Notes: a model not told the origin generated them from the sequence alone. A stretch of 64,000 bases of DNA from Mesorhizobium carmichaelinearum (GCF_900199455.1 NZ_FZQR01000007.1:186001-250000); one strand, 5' to 3'; shown: positions 36,055 through 45,689, counted from the first letter of the stretch. Program-made: numbers and translations.

Positions 36055-36792
36055 CTAAGGGCATGCATCGCCCTGCTGCGACCTGTTTCCATATTCATCG
36101 TGCAGCCGCACCCAGTCCATGAACGTCCCGTAAGGACCGGTCTCGTCACGACCTTTCGGAGCGATGTCGAGATATTGATAGGCGCCGATAAACTGTTCGC
36201 TGCCACGGGCGCGCGACATGAAGGTCAGGAAGAGGTCACCGGTTTCGTTCTTGTGGAAGACAGTGGTGCCGGGCAGGTCTTTCGACGTCAGCACCGGTGT
36301 TTCGAAATTGTAGACCGCTTCGCCGGATGCGATCTGCTTGTCGGTGAAGGATACCTGCATATCGAAGTTGAAGTCCGAGGCATAGGACGACACCCAGTCG
36401 AACTGCCAGCCCATGCGCTGCTTATAGGGCAGCAGCTCAGCGAGCGGCGCCCGCGATACGGCGACAAGCGACACGTCATGATGCCTCAGATGCTGGTTGG
36501 CGCCGTCCATATGGTCGGCGACGAAGGCACAGCTTTCGCAGTGATGATTGGAGCCTGGCGCGAACACGAAGTGGTAGACGATCAGCTGGCTGTTGGCGCC
36601 AAACAGATCGGCCAGTTTCCGCGGCCCTTGCTCGGTCTCGAAGACATAGTCCTTCCTGATCTTCAGCCATGGCAATTCACGCCGCTCGGCCGCGATGCGC
36701 TCGCGAAGCCGCGTCAGTTCCTTCTCGCGGGCCAGATGTGCCTTGTGCGCCTGGAACCAGTCTTCGCGTGAAACGGCCTTGTTGCGATGCAT
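36055..36792 (-). CDS. DUF899 thioredoxin-like protein
   Basis: 245 residues from the ATG at 36792 (GGGAGAGG upstream). The pattern WFQAHKAHLAREKELTRLRERIAAERRELPWLKIRKDYVFET is the DUF899 N-terminus, followed by LADLFGANSQLIVYHFVFAPGSNHHCESCAFVADHMDG with the Cys-x-x-Cys of a thioredoxin-like fold, and WVSSYASDFNFDMQVSF. The family is widespread in rhizobia with no proven role; a disulfide-reductase function is possible. Earlier in-frame starts read through a non-conserved arginine-rich stretch. Confidence 0.85.
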   Translation of the reverse strand: MHRNKAVSREDWFQAHKAHLAREKELTRLRERIAAERRELPWLKIRKDYVFETEQGPRKLADLFGANSQLIVYHFVFAPGSNHHCESCAFVADHMDGANQHLRHHDVSLVAVSRAPLAELLPYKQRMGWQFDWVSSYASDFNFDMQVSFTDKQIASGEAVYNFETPVLTSKDLPGTTVFHKNETGDLFLTFMSRARGSEQFIGAYQYLDIAPKGRDETGPYGTFMDWVRLHDEYGNRSQQGDACP

Positions 36793-36908
36793 GAACCTCT
36801 CCCTGTCTCTCACCCCAAGGACGTTCGGGATGAGCGTAAACCGACATCGCCGTCGGCAACGCCCACAGGAAATAGGAATGAGGAGGTCTTCTCCCAAATT
36901 CGCCTGCA

Positions 36909-36938
36909 ACAAAAAACCCGGGCGCATTGGCCCGGGTT
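36909..36938 (-). terminator. Intrinsic terminator of the fba gene
   Basis: Minus strand: AACCCGGGC, loop, GCCCGGGTT, then TTTTTTG. Perfect 9-bp stem (36915-36923 with 36930-36938), 23 bases behind the aldolase stop. Confidence 0.88.
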
Positions 36939-36961
36939 CGAAGAGGACGAAAGAACTGTAT

Positions 36962-37990
36962 TCAGGCGGCCTGTTCGAGGCTCGCCTTCCATTTTCCGAG
37001 CGCGGCCAGATAATTCATGTGGGCGCGATGGGTGAAGGCGGCCTGGCCGGCGGCGACGTTCGATGCCTTGCCGCTCCATGCCTTTTGCGGGGCGGCCTGC
37101 AGCGCGCGGCCATAGGAGAAGGTCAGCTTCCACGGATGCGGACCGATGGCGTTGATGGCGTTGAGGTTGGCGGTCGCCTCCTCGTCCTCCTGGCCGCCGG
37201 AAAGGAAGGCGATGCCCGGGACGGCCGCCGGCACCGTCTCGCGGAACAGTTTTATGGTCATCTCGGCGACCTTTTCGGGACTGTCCACTGTGCCCGACTT
37301 CTTGCCCGACAGGACCATGTTGGGCTTCAGGATGGTGCCTTCGAGCACGACACGCGCCGCATGGAGCTCATCATAGAGCTTGATCAGCGTCGCCTTCGAG
37401 ACCTCGTAGCAGGTGCCGATGTCGTGGGCGCCGTCCATCAGCACTTCCGGCTCGACGATCGGCACGATGCCGGCTTCCTGGCAAAGGGCGGCATAGCGGG
37501 CGAGCGCATGGGTGTTCGCGCTGATCGAAGTGGCCGAGGGCACGCCCTTGCCGGTATCGATGTCGATCACCGCGCGCCATTTGGCGAAGCGGGCGCCGAG
37601 CTTGTAGTAGTCGGCAAGCCGTTCGCGCAGGCCGTCGAGGCCCTCGGTGACGGTGTCGCCGGGAAAGCCGGCCAGCGGCTTGGCGCCGGCGTCGACCTTG
37701 ATGCCGGGAATGGCGCCTGATGCCTTGATGATGTCGACCAGCGGCGTGCCGTCGGCGGCCTTCTGGCGGATCGTTTCGTCATAGAGGATGACGCCGGAAA
37801 TATACTTGGTCATCGCGTCCTTGGCGCGGAACATCATCTCGCGATAGTCGCGGCGGCTGTCGGCGGTCGATTCGACGCCGATGACGTCGAAACGCTTTTT
37901 GATCGTGCCGGAACTTTCGTCAGCGGCCAGCAGGCCCTTGCCGTTGGCCACGATCGCGGCGGCAATGTCTTCGAGACGTTCGCTCATCAT
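36962..37990 (-). CDS. fbaB: Fructose-bisphosphate aldolase, class I
   Basis: 342 residues of the classical (vertebrate-like) class I type: GLLAADESSGTIKKRF, then VLEGTILKPNMVLSG with the Schiff-base Lys222, and GIAFLSGGQEDEEATANLNAIN phosphate-binding region. No zinc ligands of class II. It reversibly cleaves fructose 1,6-bisphosphate (and may act on sedoheptulose bisphosphate) in glycolysis, gluconeogenesis or the Calvin-type cycle. Last gene of the tkt-gap-antiporter-pgk-fba cluster, 126 bases after pgk, followed by a strong terminator. Confidence 0.95.
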   Translation of the reverse strand: MMSERLEDIAAAIVANGKGLLAADESSGTIKKRFDVIGVESTADSRRDYREMMFRAKDAMTKYISGVILYDETIRQKAADGTPLVDIIKASGAIPGIKVDAGAKPLAGFPGDTVTEGLDGLRERLADYYKLGARFAKWRAVIDIDTGKGVPSATSISANTHALARYAALCQEAGIVPIVEPEVLMDGAHDIGTCYEVSKATLIKLYDELHAARVVLEGTILKPNMVLSGKKSGTVDSPEKVAEMTIKLFRETVPAAVPGIAFLSGGQEDEEATANLNAINAIGPHPWKLTFSYGRALQAAPQKAWSGKASNVAAGQAAFTHRAHMNYLAALGKWKASLEQAA

Positions 37991-38116
37991 GCTTCTCCTG
38001 AAAGGGGGTTCGTTCCGCGCTTAACGGAAGTCTACCGCCAAAGGAATGGCATCGGAAAGCTCGAATCGATTGAAAGTTTCGGGCGCCGTCCGCCGCGCCA
38101 TCGATCCCGCCGGGGC

Positions 38117-39313
38117 CTACTTCTTCAGCACATCGACACCGGGCAGCGGCTTGCCTTCCATCCATTCCAGGAAGGCGCCGCCGGCGGTCGAGACATAGGT
38201 GAAGTCGTCGGCGACCCCGGCATGGTTGAGCGCCGCTACCGTATCGCCGCCACCGGCGACCGAAACCAGCTTGCCGGCCTTGGTGCGTGCGGCCGCATGC
38301 TTCGCCGCCGCCACCGTGGCGTGATCGAAGGGCTCGATCTCGAAGGCGCCGAGCGGGCCGTTCCAGACCAGCGTCGCGGCGCGGTCGATCCACTCGCCGA
38401 TCGTCGTCACAGTCTTGGCGCCGACATCGAGGATCATGCCGTCGGCCGGCACGTCCGAGATGGCGACCGTCTCGCAGGCGGCACCAGCCTTGAATTCCTT
38501 GGCGACGACGCCGTCGACAGGCAGGATGATGGCGCAGCCGGCCTCGGCCGCTTCGATCATGATCTGCTTGGCGGTGGGGGCGAGGTCATGCTCGCACAGC
38601 GACTTGCCGACATCGGTGCCGCGCGCGGCAAGGAAAGTGTTGGCCATGCCGCCGCCGATCACCAGCGCGTCGACCTTCTTCACCAGGTTCATCAACAGGT
38701 CGATCTTGGTCGAGACCTTGGCGCCACCGACGATGGCGACGACCGGGCGGACCGGATTGCCCAGGCCTTTCTCCAGCGCTTCGAGCTCGGCCTGCATGGT
38801 GCGGCCGGCAAAGGAGGGCAACAGACGCGCCAGTCCCTCGGTCGAGGAGTGGGCGCGGTGGGCCGCCGAAAAGGCGTCGTTGACGAAGATGTCGCCATTG
38901 GCGGCAAGCCGCTCGGTAAAGGCCGGATCGTTCTTCTCCTCGGTCTTGTAGAACCGGGTGTTTTCCAAGAGCAGCACGTCGCCCTTGTTCATGGCGGCGA
39001 CAGCGCTTCCCGCCGTGTCGCCGACGCAATCCGAGGCAAAGCCGACGGGACGGCCGAGCACCTGCGCCGTCGCCCTGGCGATCGGCTCTAGTGAGAATTC
39101 GGGCGAGGGGCCGTCCTTGGGCCGGCCGAAATGCGCAAGCAGGATGACCTTGGCGCCCTTGCCCGACAGTTCGGCGATGGTTGGCGCGATGCGTTCGATG
39201 CGGGTGGCGTCGGTGACCTTGCCGTCGGCGACGGGAACGTTCAGGTCGACGCGCACCAGCACGCGCTTGCCGCTGATGTTGCCGATGTCGTCCAGTGTCT
39301 TGAAGGCAGCCAT
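38117..39313 (-). CDS. pgk: Phosphoglycerate kinase
   Basis: 398 residues. RVLVRVDLNVPVADG substrate motif, HFGRPKDG, FVNDAFSAAHRAHSST, GGAKVSTKI, and the C-terminal nucleotide region WNGPLGAFEIEPF and GGGDTVAAL. It transfers phosphate between 1,3-bisphosphoglycerate and ADP in the cytosol. The ATG at 39313 is supported by MAAFKTLDDIGNISGKRVLVR; a longer in-frame reading upstream is arginine-rich and non-homologous. Upstream of it, and on the same strand, is the antiporter gene (157-bp gap). Confidence 0.97.
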   Translation of the reverse strand: MAAFKTLDDIGNISGKRVLVRVDLNVPVADGKVTDATRIERIAPTIAELSGKGAKVILLAHFGRPKDGPSPEFSLEPIARATAQVLGRPVGFASDCVGDTAGSAVAAMNKGDVLLLENTRFYKTEEKNDPAFTERLAANGDIFVNDAFSAAHRAHSSTEGLARLLPSFAGRTMQAELEALEKGLGNPVRPVVAIVGGAKVSTKIDLLMNLVKKVDALVIGGGMANTFLAARGTDVGKSLCEHDLAPTAKQIMIEAAEAGCAIILPVDGVVAKEFKAGAACETVAISDVPADGMILDVGAKTVTTIGEWIDRAATLVWNGPLGAFEIEPFDHATVAAAKHAAARTKAGKLVSVAGGGDTVAALNHAGVADDFTYVSTAGGAFLEWMEGKPLPGVDVLKK

Positions 39314-39470
39314 GCCGGTCCCTTTCCTCGGAAAATCGCCGGGACCATACCTCGCATCAATGACGATGCAAGGCTTTGGCCGCGGTGCGGTGCGAAATTT
39401 TGCGGCGGGCGGGGACATAGTCCGTGAAGATCGCCCCACGCGGGTGGGACAAGGCAAACGATCGTCCTTG

Positions 39471-41351
39471 TCAGCTCCCGGTCGTAGCCTTTTCAACCGG
39501 CGGCTCAGGCGGCTCATCTGTCTGTGCCGCCTCTTGCGTCTCGGTCGGCTTGCGCCAGTTGCGGATGAAGGCGCTGAGGCGGTCGCCCATCTCGCCGGCG
39601 CTCAGGAACACCGGCACCCGCGCCACCGGCGCGGTCGGCTCGAAAGAAAGACCAAGACCCGTGATCCTGCCCTTGTCGTCGACATCCCTGACGATCAGCT
39701 CGATCTGGCCAATCAGCACGCGATCGGCATATTCGGCATGGCCGCCAAGCCGCGCCGTGACCAGTGCGCCGACGGTCTGCTTCTGCTCCGCCTCGGTCAG
39801 ACCGGGCGCGTAGGCGGCCTCCAATTCGGCGGCGGAGCGCGCCGGGTCGACCGCGAAGGCACCGAAGAAATCAGCGTCTTCCGGGTCGACCACGGCGCGG
39901 CTGGCGAACAGCTTGTCGAGCAGGCGCGGATAGCGGTCCGGCACGAAGATATAGACCTGATCGCCGGCGGCGAGCCGCCCCATGTCCTGGAAGCGCATCG
40001 AGCGGCCGTCGCGCAGCACCAGCGAGGGCCGCGCCCAGCGCGGAATACGCTCGCCGCGCGCCACCGGGCTGCCATGCGCGACGCGATAGGCGAGAAGCTC
40101 GTGATGGGCCGAACCGGGGAGTTCGAGTTCGACCTTGTCGAGAGGGCCGAGCCGCGCCGGCACGATGAGGCCGAGGCGACGCGCCAGCGGTCCGACCGTC
40201 CAGCCCTGGATGACCAGCGACACCAGAACGATGATGAAGGCGGCATTGAAGATGGTGCGGCCGTTTTCCAGCCCGCCAAGCAGCGGTGTGATGGCGAGCA
40301 GGATCGAGACGGCACCGCGCAGGCCGACCCAGGAGACGAAGGCGACTTCGGGACGTGGCAAGCGGAACGGGATCAGGCAGAGCCAGACGGCGACGGGCCT
40401 CGCGACGAACATCAGGAACAGGCCAAGCGCTATCGCCGGCACCATGATCGCCGGAAATTGCGACGGCGTCGCGAACAGGCCGAGGATCAGGAACATGATG
40501 ATCTGCGCCAGCCATGACATGCCGTCCTGGAAGCGCTTGAGGATGGTGACGGCGCGGATGTCGGAATTGCCGGCGATGAGGCCGGCGATATAGACCGCCA
40601 GGAAGCCTGACCCGCCAATGGCGCCGGCGGCGGCAAAAATCATCAGCGACAGGGTCAGCACGAAGATCGGCAGCAGGCCATGGTCGAGATTGAGCCGGTC
40701 GACGAGGCGCACGATGGCAAGGCCGCCCAGCACGCCGACAATGGCGCCGAGGCCCATATTGACGAGGAAGCCGAGGATCAGGCTGGTGGCGAGCACATTG
40801 GCTTCGGGATTGGCGTGAGCGGCGATGACCTCGACCAGGGTGATGGTCAGGAAGATGGCGATCGGATCGTTGGTGCCGGATTCCACTTCGAGCGTTGAGC
40901 GCACGCGTTCGCGCAGATTGATCTCGCCGGCCCGCAGCAGGAAGAACACCGCCGCCGCATCGGTCGAAGCGACGGCGGCTCCGAGCAGGAAGGATTCCAG
41001 CCAGCTGAGGTCGAGCAGATAGTAGGCGGCTGCTCCGAACAGGCCGGTGGTGATAAGCACGCCGAAGGTCGCCAGCGAAAGGGCCGGCCCCGCCGCCTGC
41101 CGCAAGGCGTTGAGCGGCGTGCCGAAGCCGGAATCGAATAGGATGACCGCCAGCGCCAGTGAGCCGGCAAAATAGGCGATGCGGGCGTTGTCGAATTCGA
41201 TGCCGAGGCCGTCGGTTCCCGTGGCGAGCCCGATGCAGAGAAACAGAAGCAGGAGGGGGGCGCCGAAGCGGAAGGCGATCAGGCTCGAAAACGCGGCGGC
41301 GACAACAAGCGCCGTGCCGACCAGCGTGACGAGATAGATCGCATGCTCCAT
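39471..41351 (-). CDS. K+/H+ antiporter, CPA1 family (NhaP2/CvrA-like)
   Basis: 626 residues. About 12-13 membrane segments fill residues 5-400, with the CPA1 motif EVESGTNDPIAIF and VGLRGAVSILLAI. Behind them follow a TrkA-C domain (about 400-480, DKVELELPGSAHHELLAYRVAHGSPVARGERIPRWARPSLVLRDGRSMRFQ) and a CorC/HlyC-type domain (about 520-600), then an acidic proline-rich tail. This is the NhaP2 layout. It exchanges K+ (or Na+) for H+ and helps volume and pH control. It is embedded between gap and pgk, an unusual place for an ion transporter. Confidence 0.92.
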   Translation of the reverse strand: MEHAIYLVTLVGTALVVAAAFSSLIAFRFGAPLLLLFLCIGLATGTDGLGIEFDNARIAYFAGSLALAVILFDSGFGTPLNALRQAAGPALSLATFGVLITTGLFGAAAYYLLDLSWLESFLLGAAVASTDAAAVFFLLRAGEINLRERVRSTLEVESGTNDPIAIFLTITLVEVIAAHANPEANVLATSLILGFLVNMGLGAIVGVLGGLAIVRLVDRLNLDHGLLPIFVLTLSLMIFAAAGAIGGSGFLAVYIAGLIAGNSDIRAVTILKRFQDGMSWLAQIIMFLILGLFATPSQFPAIMVPAIALGLFLMFVARPVAVWLCLIPFRLPRPEVAFVSWVGLRGAVSILLAITPLLGGLENGRTIFNAAFIIVLVSLVIQGWTVGPLARRLGLIVPARLGPLDKVELELPGSAHHELLAYRVAHGSPVARGERIPRWARPSLVLRDGRSMRFQDMGRLAAGDQVYIFVPDRYPRLLDKLFASRAVVDPEDADFFGAFAVDPARSAAELEAAYAPGLTEAEQKQTVGALVTARLGGHAEYADRVLIGQIELIVRDVDDKGRITGLGLSFEPTAPVARVPVFLSAGEMGDRLSAFIRNWRKPTETQEAAQTDEPPEPPVEKATTGS

Positions 41352-41546
41352 CCGTGATTTGCCCCTCGAATTCCTCTTTCTATCGATTCAAGGGAGAGTG
41401 GGGCGAAGGCATGGCCAGTGCAAGGCGGGAGGGTGGTTTTTTGCCCTATGCCGCTGATTTTCGGACGGCCAAGCGTTGCTGCTCCGGCAAATGAAAACGC
41501 CCGGGCGAAGCCGGGCGTTTGAAGTCTCTGGAAGATGGGTTCGCGA

Positions 41547-42557
41547 TCAGGCGATGGTCTTGCCGAAGGCGACCGCGGTGTCGCCCATGCGGTTGGAGAA
41601 ACCCCACTCATTGTCGTACCAGGACAGCACCGAAACGAAGTTGCCGTCCATCACCTTGGTCTGGTCGAGCGCCATGATCGAGGACCGCGGATCGTGGTTG
41701 AAGTCGATCGAGACGTTCGGATGATGGGTGACACCGAGAATGCCCTTGAGCTTGCCGTTGGAGGCGGCGATGACCGCTTCGTTGATCTCCTGCACCGTGG
41801 TGGCGCGCTTGGCGATGAACTTGAAGTCGACGACCGAGACGTTCGGGGTCGGCACGCGGATCGAGATGCCGTCGAGCTTGCCCTTGAGGTCGGGAAGGAC
41901 GAGGCCGATCGCCTTGGCGGCACCGGTCGAGGTCGGGATCTGCGACAGCGCTGCCGCGCGGGCGCGGTAGAGATCCTTGTGCATGGTGTCCAGCGTCGGC
42001 TGGTCGCCCGTGTAGGAGTGGATCGTCGTCATCATGCCCTTTTCGATGCCGACCGTCTCATGCAGCACGGCGGCCAGCGGCGCCAGGCAGTTGGTGGTGC
42101 ACGACGCGTTCGAGATGACGATGTGGTCCTTGGTCAGCTTGTCGTGGTTGATGCCGTAGACGACGGTCAGGTCGGCGCCGTCGGCAGGTGCCGAGACCAG
42201 CACGCGCTTGGCGCCGGCGGTTAGGTGCGCGGCGGCCTTGTCACGGGCGGTGAAGATGCCGGTGCATTCGAGCGCGATGTCGACGCCGAGTTCCTTCCAA
42301 GGCAGCTGCGTCGGATCCTTGATCGCGGTGACCTTGAACTTTTCCTTGCCGACGGTGATCTGGTCGCCATCGACGCTTACTTCATGGGGGAAACGGCCAT
42401 GCACGCTGTCGTAGCGCAGCAGGTGCGCATTGGTCTCGACCGGGCCGAGATCGTTGACGGCGACGACGTCGATGTCCTTGCGGCCGGATTCATGGATGGC
42501 GCGCAGGATGTTGCGGCCGATGCGGCCGAATCCGTTGATGGCTACTCTGACAGTCAT
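41547..42557 (-). CDS. gap: Glyceraldehyde-3-phosphate dehydrogenase, type I
   Basis: 336 residues. NAD motif VAINGFGRIGRNILR, catalytic Cys153 in SNASCTTNCLAP, and WYDNEWGFSNRMGDT near the end. Converts G3P to 1,3-bisphosphoglycerate with NAD+ (D32-like position fits NAD over NADP, not decisive). It lies between tkt (213-bp gap holding a hairpin) and the antiporter gene. Confidence 0.97.
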   Translation of the reverse strand: MTVRVAINGFGRIGRNILRAIHESGRKDIDVVAVNDLGPVETNAHLLRYDSVHGRFPHEVSVDGDQITVGKEKFKVTAIKDPTQLPWKELGVDIALECTGIFTARDKAAAHLTAGAKRVLVSAPADGADLTVVYGINHDKLTKDHIVISNASCTTNCLAPLAAVLHETVGIEKGMMTTIHSYTGDQPTLDTMHKDLYRARAAALSQIPTSTGAAKAIGLVLPDLKGKLDGISIRVPTPNVSVVDFKFIAKRATTVQEINEAVIAASNGKLKGILGVTHHPNVSIDFNHDPRSSIMALDQTKVMDGNFVSVLSWYDNEWGFSNRMGDTAVAFGKTIA

Positions 42558-42671
42558 TTTTCTCTCCCTGGGAGCTGGAAGGCTGACGATGGGTCCGCAG
42601 CTTCATAGCGGCGGACGGGCAAAGAATCCAGCCGCAGCGACGTGGATTTAAATCGATTAGGTTGGGCCAGT

Positions 42672-42702
42672 CCCGCGAAACCGCTCGACACGATTTCGCG
42701 GG
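42672..42702. other. Perfect 9-bp hairpin between tkt and gap
   Basis: CCCGCGAAA (42672-42680) and TTTCGCGGG (42694-42702) flank a 13-base loop. No T run follows on either strand, so it is not a classical terminator. It may stabilise processed tkt mRNA ends, attenuate readthrough into gap or be an operator. The rest of the 213-bp spacer shows nothing else. Confidence 0.45.
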
Positions 42703-42770
42703 GGCACTTTTGTTTCGTGCATGCCGTTACCAAAAAACCGCGACACACTTTTGGGTGGCATGCTCAGGCC

Positions 42771-44762
42771 TCACTTGGCGTGCAGGCGGGCTTCCGCCGC
42801 CTTGGCCGCTGCTTCGGCGGTGATACCGAAATGCGGGTAGAGCTGCTCGATCGTGCCCGAGGCGCCGAAGCCGGTCATGCCGACGAAGATGCCATCCGAA
42901 CCGATGAGGTGATCCCAGCCCTGGCGGATGCCGGCCTCGATCGCCATCTTGATCGGCGCGTTACCGATCGTCTTCTTGCGGTAGTCGTCGCTCTGCTTGT
43001 CGAACAGCTCGAAGCAAGGCACCGACACGACGCGGGTCGGGTGGCCGTGCTTTTCGAGCAGGTCGCGGGCGCCGAGCGCGATCTCGACTTCGGAACCGGT
43101 GGCGAAGATCGTCACCGCCGCCTCGCCGCTGGCCGCGGCCAGCTCATAGGCGCCCAGGCTGCTCAGGTTGTTGGCCGAGTGCTCGGTGCGCACCGTCGGC
43201 AGGTTCTGGCGGGTCAGCGCCAGGGTCGACGGCGTCTTCTCGGTTTCAAGGGCGATCTGCCAGCATTCGGCGGTCTCCACCGCGTCGGCCGGACGGAAGA
43301 CATTGTGGTTGGGAATGGCGCGCAGGGCCGCCAGATGCTCGACCGGCTGGTGGGTCGGGCCGTCTTCGCCGAGACCGATGGAATCATGGGTCATGACGAA
43401 GATCGAGCGGATGCCCATCAGCGAGGAAAGCCGCATCGACGGGCGGGCATAGTCGGAGAAGCACATGAAGGTGCCGCCATAGGCGATGAGGCCGCCGTGC
43501 AAGGTCAAGCCGTTGATGGCGGCCGCCATGCCGTGCTCGCGGATGCCGTAGTGGACATAGCGCTGGCCGTAATCGTCCGGCGTGATGTTCTTGGTCTGGC
43601 TGGTCTTGGTGTTGTTGGAGCCGGTCAGGTCGGCGGAGCCGCCGATGGTTTCCGGCACGGCGCCGTTGATCACTTCCAGCGCCATTTCGGATGATTTGCG
43701 GGTGGCGACCTTCGGCTTGTCGGCCGAGAGCTTCTTCTTGTAGTCGGCGATGACGGCGTCGAAATTGGACGGCAGCTTGCCGGCGAGGCGGCGCTCGAAC
43801 TCGGCCTTCAGCTTCGGCTCGGCCTTGGCGAGACGGCCTTCCCAGTCGGCGCGCGGCTTGGCGCCGGCCTTGCCGGCGGTGCGCCAGGCATCGAGGATGT
43901 CGGCCGGAATTTCGAAGGGCGGCGACTCCCAGTTGAAGAACTTGCGCGCACCGGCGATCTCGTCGGCGCCGAGCGGCGAGCCGTGCGCCTTGTTGGTGCC
44001 GGCCTTGGTCGGGGCGCCGAAGCCGATGGTCGTCTTGCAGGCGATCATCGTCGGCTTGTCGGAATGGCGGGCGGCTTCGATGGCATAGGCGATGGCTTCC
44101 GGATCGGTGCCGTCGATGTGGCTGGCGTTCCAGCCGGAGGCCTGGAAGCGGGCGACCTGGTCGGTGTTGTCGGCCAGCGAGACCGGGCCATCGATCGAGA
44201 TGTTGTTGTTGTCCCAGAAGACGATCAGCTTGTTGAGCTTCAGATGTCCGGCCAGCGCGATGGCTTCCTGGGAAACGCCTTCCATCAGGCAGCCGTCGCC
44301 GGCCAGCACATAGGTGTAGTGGCTGACGAGGTCGTTGCCGAAGGCAGCGTTCATGATGCGCTCGCCGAGCGCGAAGCCGACCGAATTGGCGAGGCCCTGG
44401 CCGAGCGGGCCGGTCGTCGTCTCGATGCCGGTGGCATGGCCGTATTCGGGATGGCCTGCCGTCTTCGAGCCCAACTGGCGGAAGTGCTTGATCTGATCGA
44501 TGGTCATGTCTTCATAACCCGTCAGATGCAGCAGCGAATAAAGCAGCATCGAGCCGTGGCCGGCCGACAGGATGAAGCGGTCGCGGTCGGGCCAGTGCGG
44601 GGCCTTGGGGTCGTATTTCAGGAAGCGGGTGAACAGCACCGTGGCGATGTCGGCGCAGCCCATGGGCAGGCCGGGATGGCCGGACTGGGCCTTCTCGACG
44701 GCATCCATGGCGAGAAAACGGATCGCATTGGCCATCCGGTCATGTTGTTCACGCGACGTCAT
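42771..44762 (-). CDS. tkt: Transketolase
   Basis: 663 residues from the ATG at 44762, which follows GGAGG. N-terminal thiamine-diphosphate domain with AQSGHPGLPMGCADIATVLF and GDGCLMEGVSQEAIALAGHLKLNKLIVFWDNN; middle pyrimidine domain with GGSADLTGSNNT and GIREHGMAAAINGLTLHGG; C-terminal regulatory domain. It transfers two-carbon ketol units in the pentose phosphate pathway. First gene of the cluster and divergent from DUF4164-zapA. The earlier in-frame ATG at 44822 adds unconserved residues without a ribosome site. Confidence 0.96.
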   Translation of the reverse strand: MTSREQHDRMANAIRFLAMDAVEKAQSGHPGLPMGCADIATVLFTRFLKYDPKAPHWPDRDRFILSAGHGSMLLYSLLHLTGYEDMTIDQIKHFRQLGSKTAGHPEYGHATGIETTTGPLGQGLANSVGFALGERIMNAAFGNDLVSHYTYVLAGDGCLMEGVSQEAIALAGHLKLNKLIVFWDNNNISIDGPVSLADNTDQVARFQASGWNASHIDGTDPEAIAYAIEAARHSDKPTMIACKTTIGFGAPTKAGTNKAHGSPLGADEIAGARKFFNWESPPFEIPADILDAWRTAGKAGAKPRADWEGRLAKAEPKLKAEFERRLAGKLPSNFDAVIADYKKKLSADKPKVATRKSSEMALEVINGAVPETIGGSADLTGSNNTKTSQTKNITPDDYGQRYVHYGIREHGMAAAINGLTLHGGLIAYGGTFMCFSDYARPSMRLSSLMGIRSIFVMTHDSIGLGEDGPTHQPVEHLAALRAIPNHNVFRPADAVETAECWQIALETEKTPSTLALTRQNLPTVRTEHSANNLSSLGAYELAAASGEAAVTIFATGSEVEIALGARDLLEKHGHPTRVVSVPCFELFDKQSDDYRKKTIGNAPIKMAIEAGIRQGWDHLIGSDGIFVGMTGFGASGTIEQLYPHFGITAEAAAKAAEARLHAK

Positions 44763-45024
44763 GGTTCCTCCAGAGGTGGGGGTTTGGGGCTTGGGAGAGC
44801 CCTTGAAAAGGGTGCGCGACACATAGCAGGCGCGGGCTTTTAGTCAACAAATCGGGTGCAGATTTGCCGGTCTTGTGATGGCGGCGGCGGGTCTACATTA
44901 GCGTTAGCAGGGGACAGTCGCGAGAGCTTTGTTGACGTTGCCTTCACCCGGTGCCTAATGTTTCCCGGATAACGCGTTCTGAACGCGAACGATTCGGTGA
45001 TGGGCAGGGCACAGGACGAAGGCC

Positions 45025-45297
45025 ATGACCGGGGAAACCACGCTCAAGGAAGTCATCGCCAGGCTGGGTAAGGCCATCGAGGGGCTGGAAAACGCCGTCG
45101 CGGCCAAGCTGGAGCATGAACGCGATTACTCGGAAGCCGAGGCCGAAGTGCAGCGGATGAATGCCGACCGCTCCCGGCTGGCGCAGGAACTCGACAATTC
45201 CGAAGCGCGCGCCGAACGGCTGGAAGACGCCAACAAGGAAGTCTCGCGACGGCTGGTGACCGCCATGGAAACCATCCGCGCCGTGTTGGACAGATAG
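45025..45297 (+). CDS. DUF4164 coiled-coil protein
   Basis: 90 residues forming one continuous coiled coil (LKEVIARLGKAIEGLENAVAAKLEHERDYSEAEAEVQRM...). The DUF4164 family is rhizobial and occurs next to zapA, with which it shares a transcript here (10-base gap). The pairing suggests a role in the division machinery, perhaps as a ZapB-like partner of ZapA; this is inference. Upstream is a palindrome GCGTTCTGAACGC (44972-44984) in the tkt-DUF4164 divergent spacer. Confidence 0.85.
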   Translation: MTGETTLKEVIARLGKAIEGLENAVAAKLEHERDYSEAEAEVQRMNADRSRLAQELDNSEARAERLEDANKEVSRRLVTAMETIRAVLDR

Positions 45298-45307
45298 GAG
45301 CTGGCCC

Positions 45308-45670
45308 ATGGCACAGGTCACGGTTTCAATCGACGGCAAGCAGTATCGCATGGCCTGCGACGAGGGTCAGGAAGAGCATCTGATCGACCTCGCCGAGCGC
45401 TTCGACCGCTATGTCTCACATCTGAAAGATTCCTTCGGCGAGATCGGCGACCAGCGGCTGACCGTCATGGCCGGCATCATGGTGATGGACGAACTCTCGG
45501 AGCTGCAGAAACGCGTCAAGGGCATGGAAAGTGAAGTGCTGACCTTGCGCAAGACGCGCGACGAGGCGCTGACCAAGGCCGACAAGAGCGACAGCGTGCT
45601 GACCAACGCGCTTGGCGCGCTGGCGCAGCGCATGGAAGATCTGGCGACGTCGCTGGCCGTGAAATCCTAG
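45308..45670 (+). CDS. zapA: Cell division protein ZapA
   Basis: 120 residues. VTVSIDGKQYRMACDEGQEEHLIDLAERFDRYVSHLKDSFGEIGDQRLTVMAGIMVMDEL is the ZapA globular domain, followed by a coiled-coil tail (ELQKRVKGMESEVLTLRKTRDEALTKADKSDS). It binds FtsZ filaments and promotes Z-ring bundling at midcell. Immediately follows the DUF4164 gene. In many proteobacteria 6S RNA is encoded right behind zapA; see 45690. Confidence 0.93.
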   Translation: MAQVTVSIDGKQYRMACDEGQEEHLIDLAERFDRYVSHLKDSFGEIGDQRLTVMAGIMVMDELSELQKRVKGMESEVLTLRKTRDEALTKADKSDSVLTNALGALAQRMEDLATSLAVKS

Positions 45671-45689
45671 ACATTACCGGCGCCGACAG

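Noticed and set aside
38958..40517. 519-codon open frame opposite pgk and the antiporter
   Set aside because: It is a shadow of two certain genes and shows no motif.
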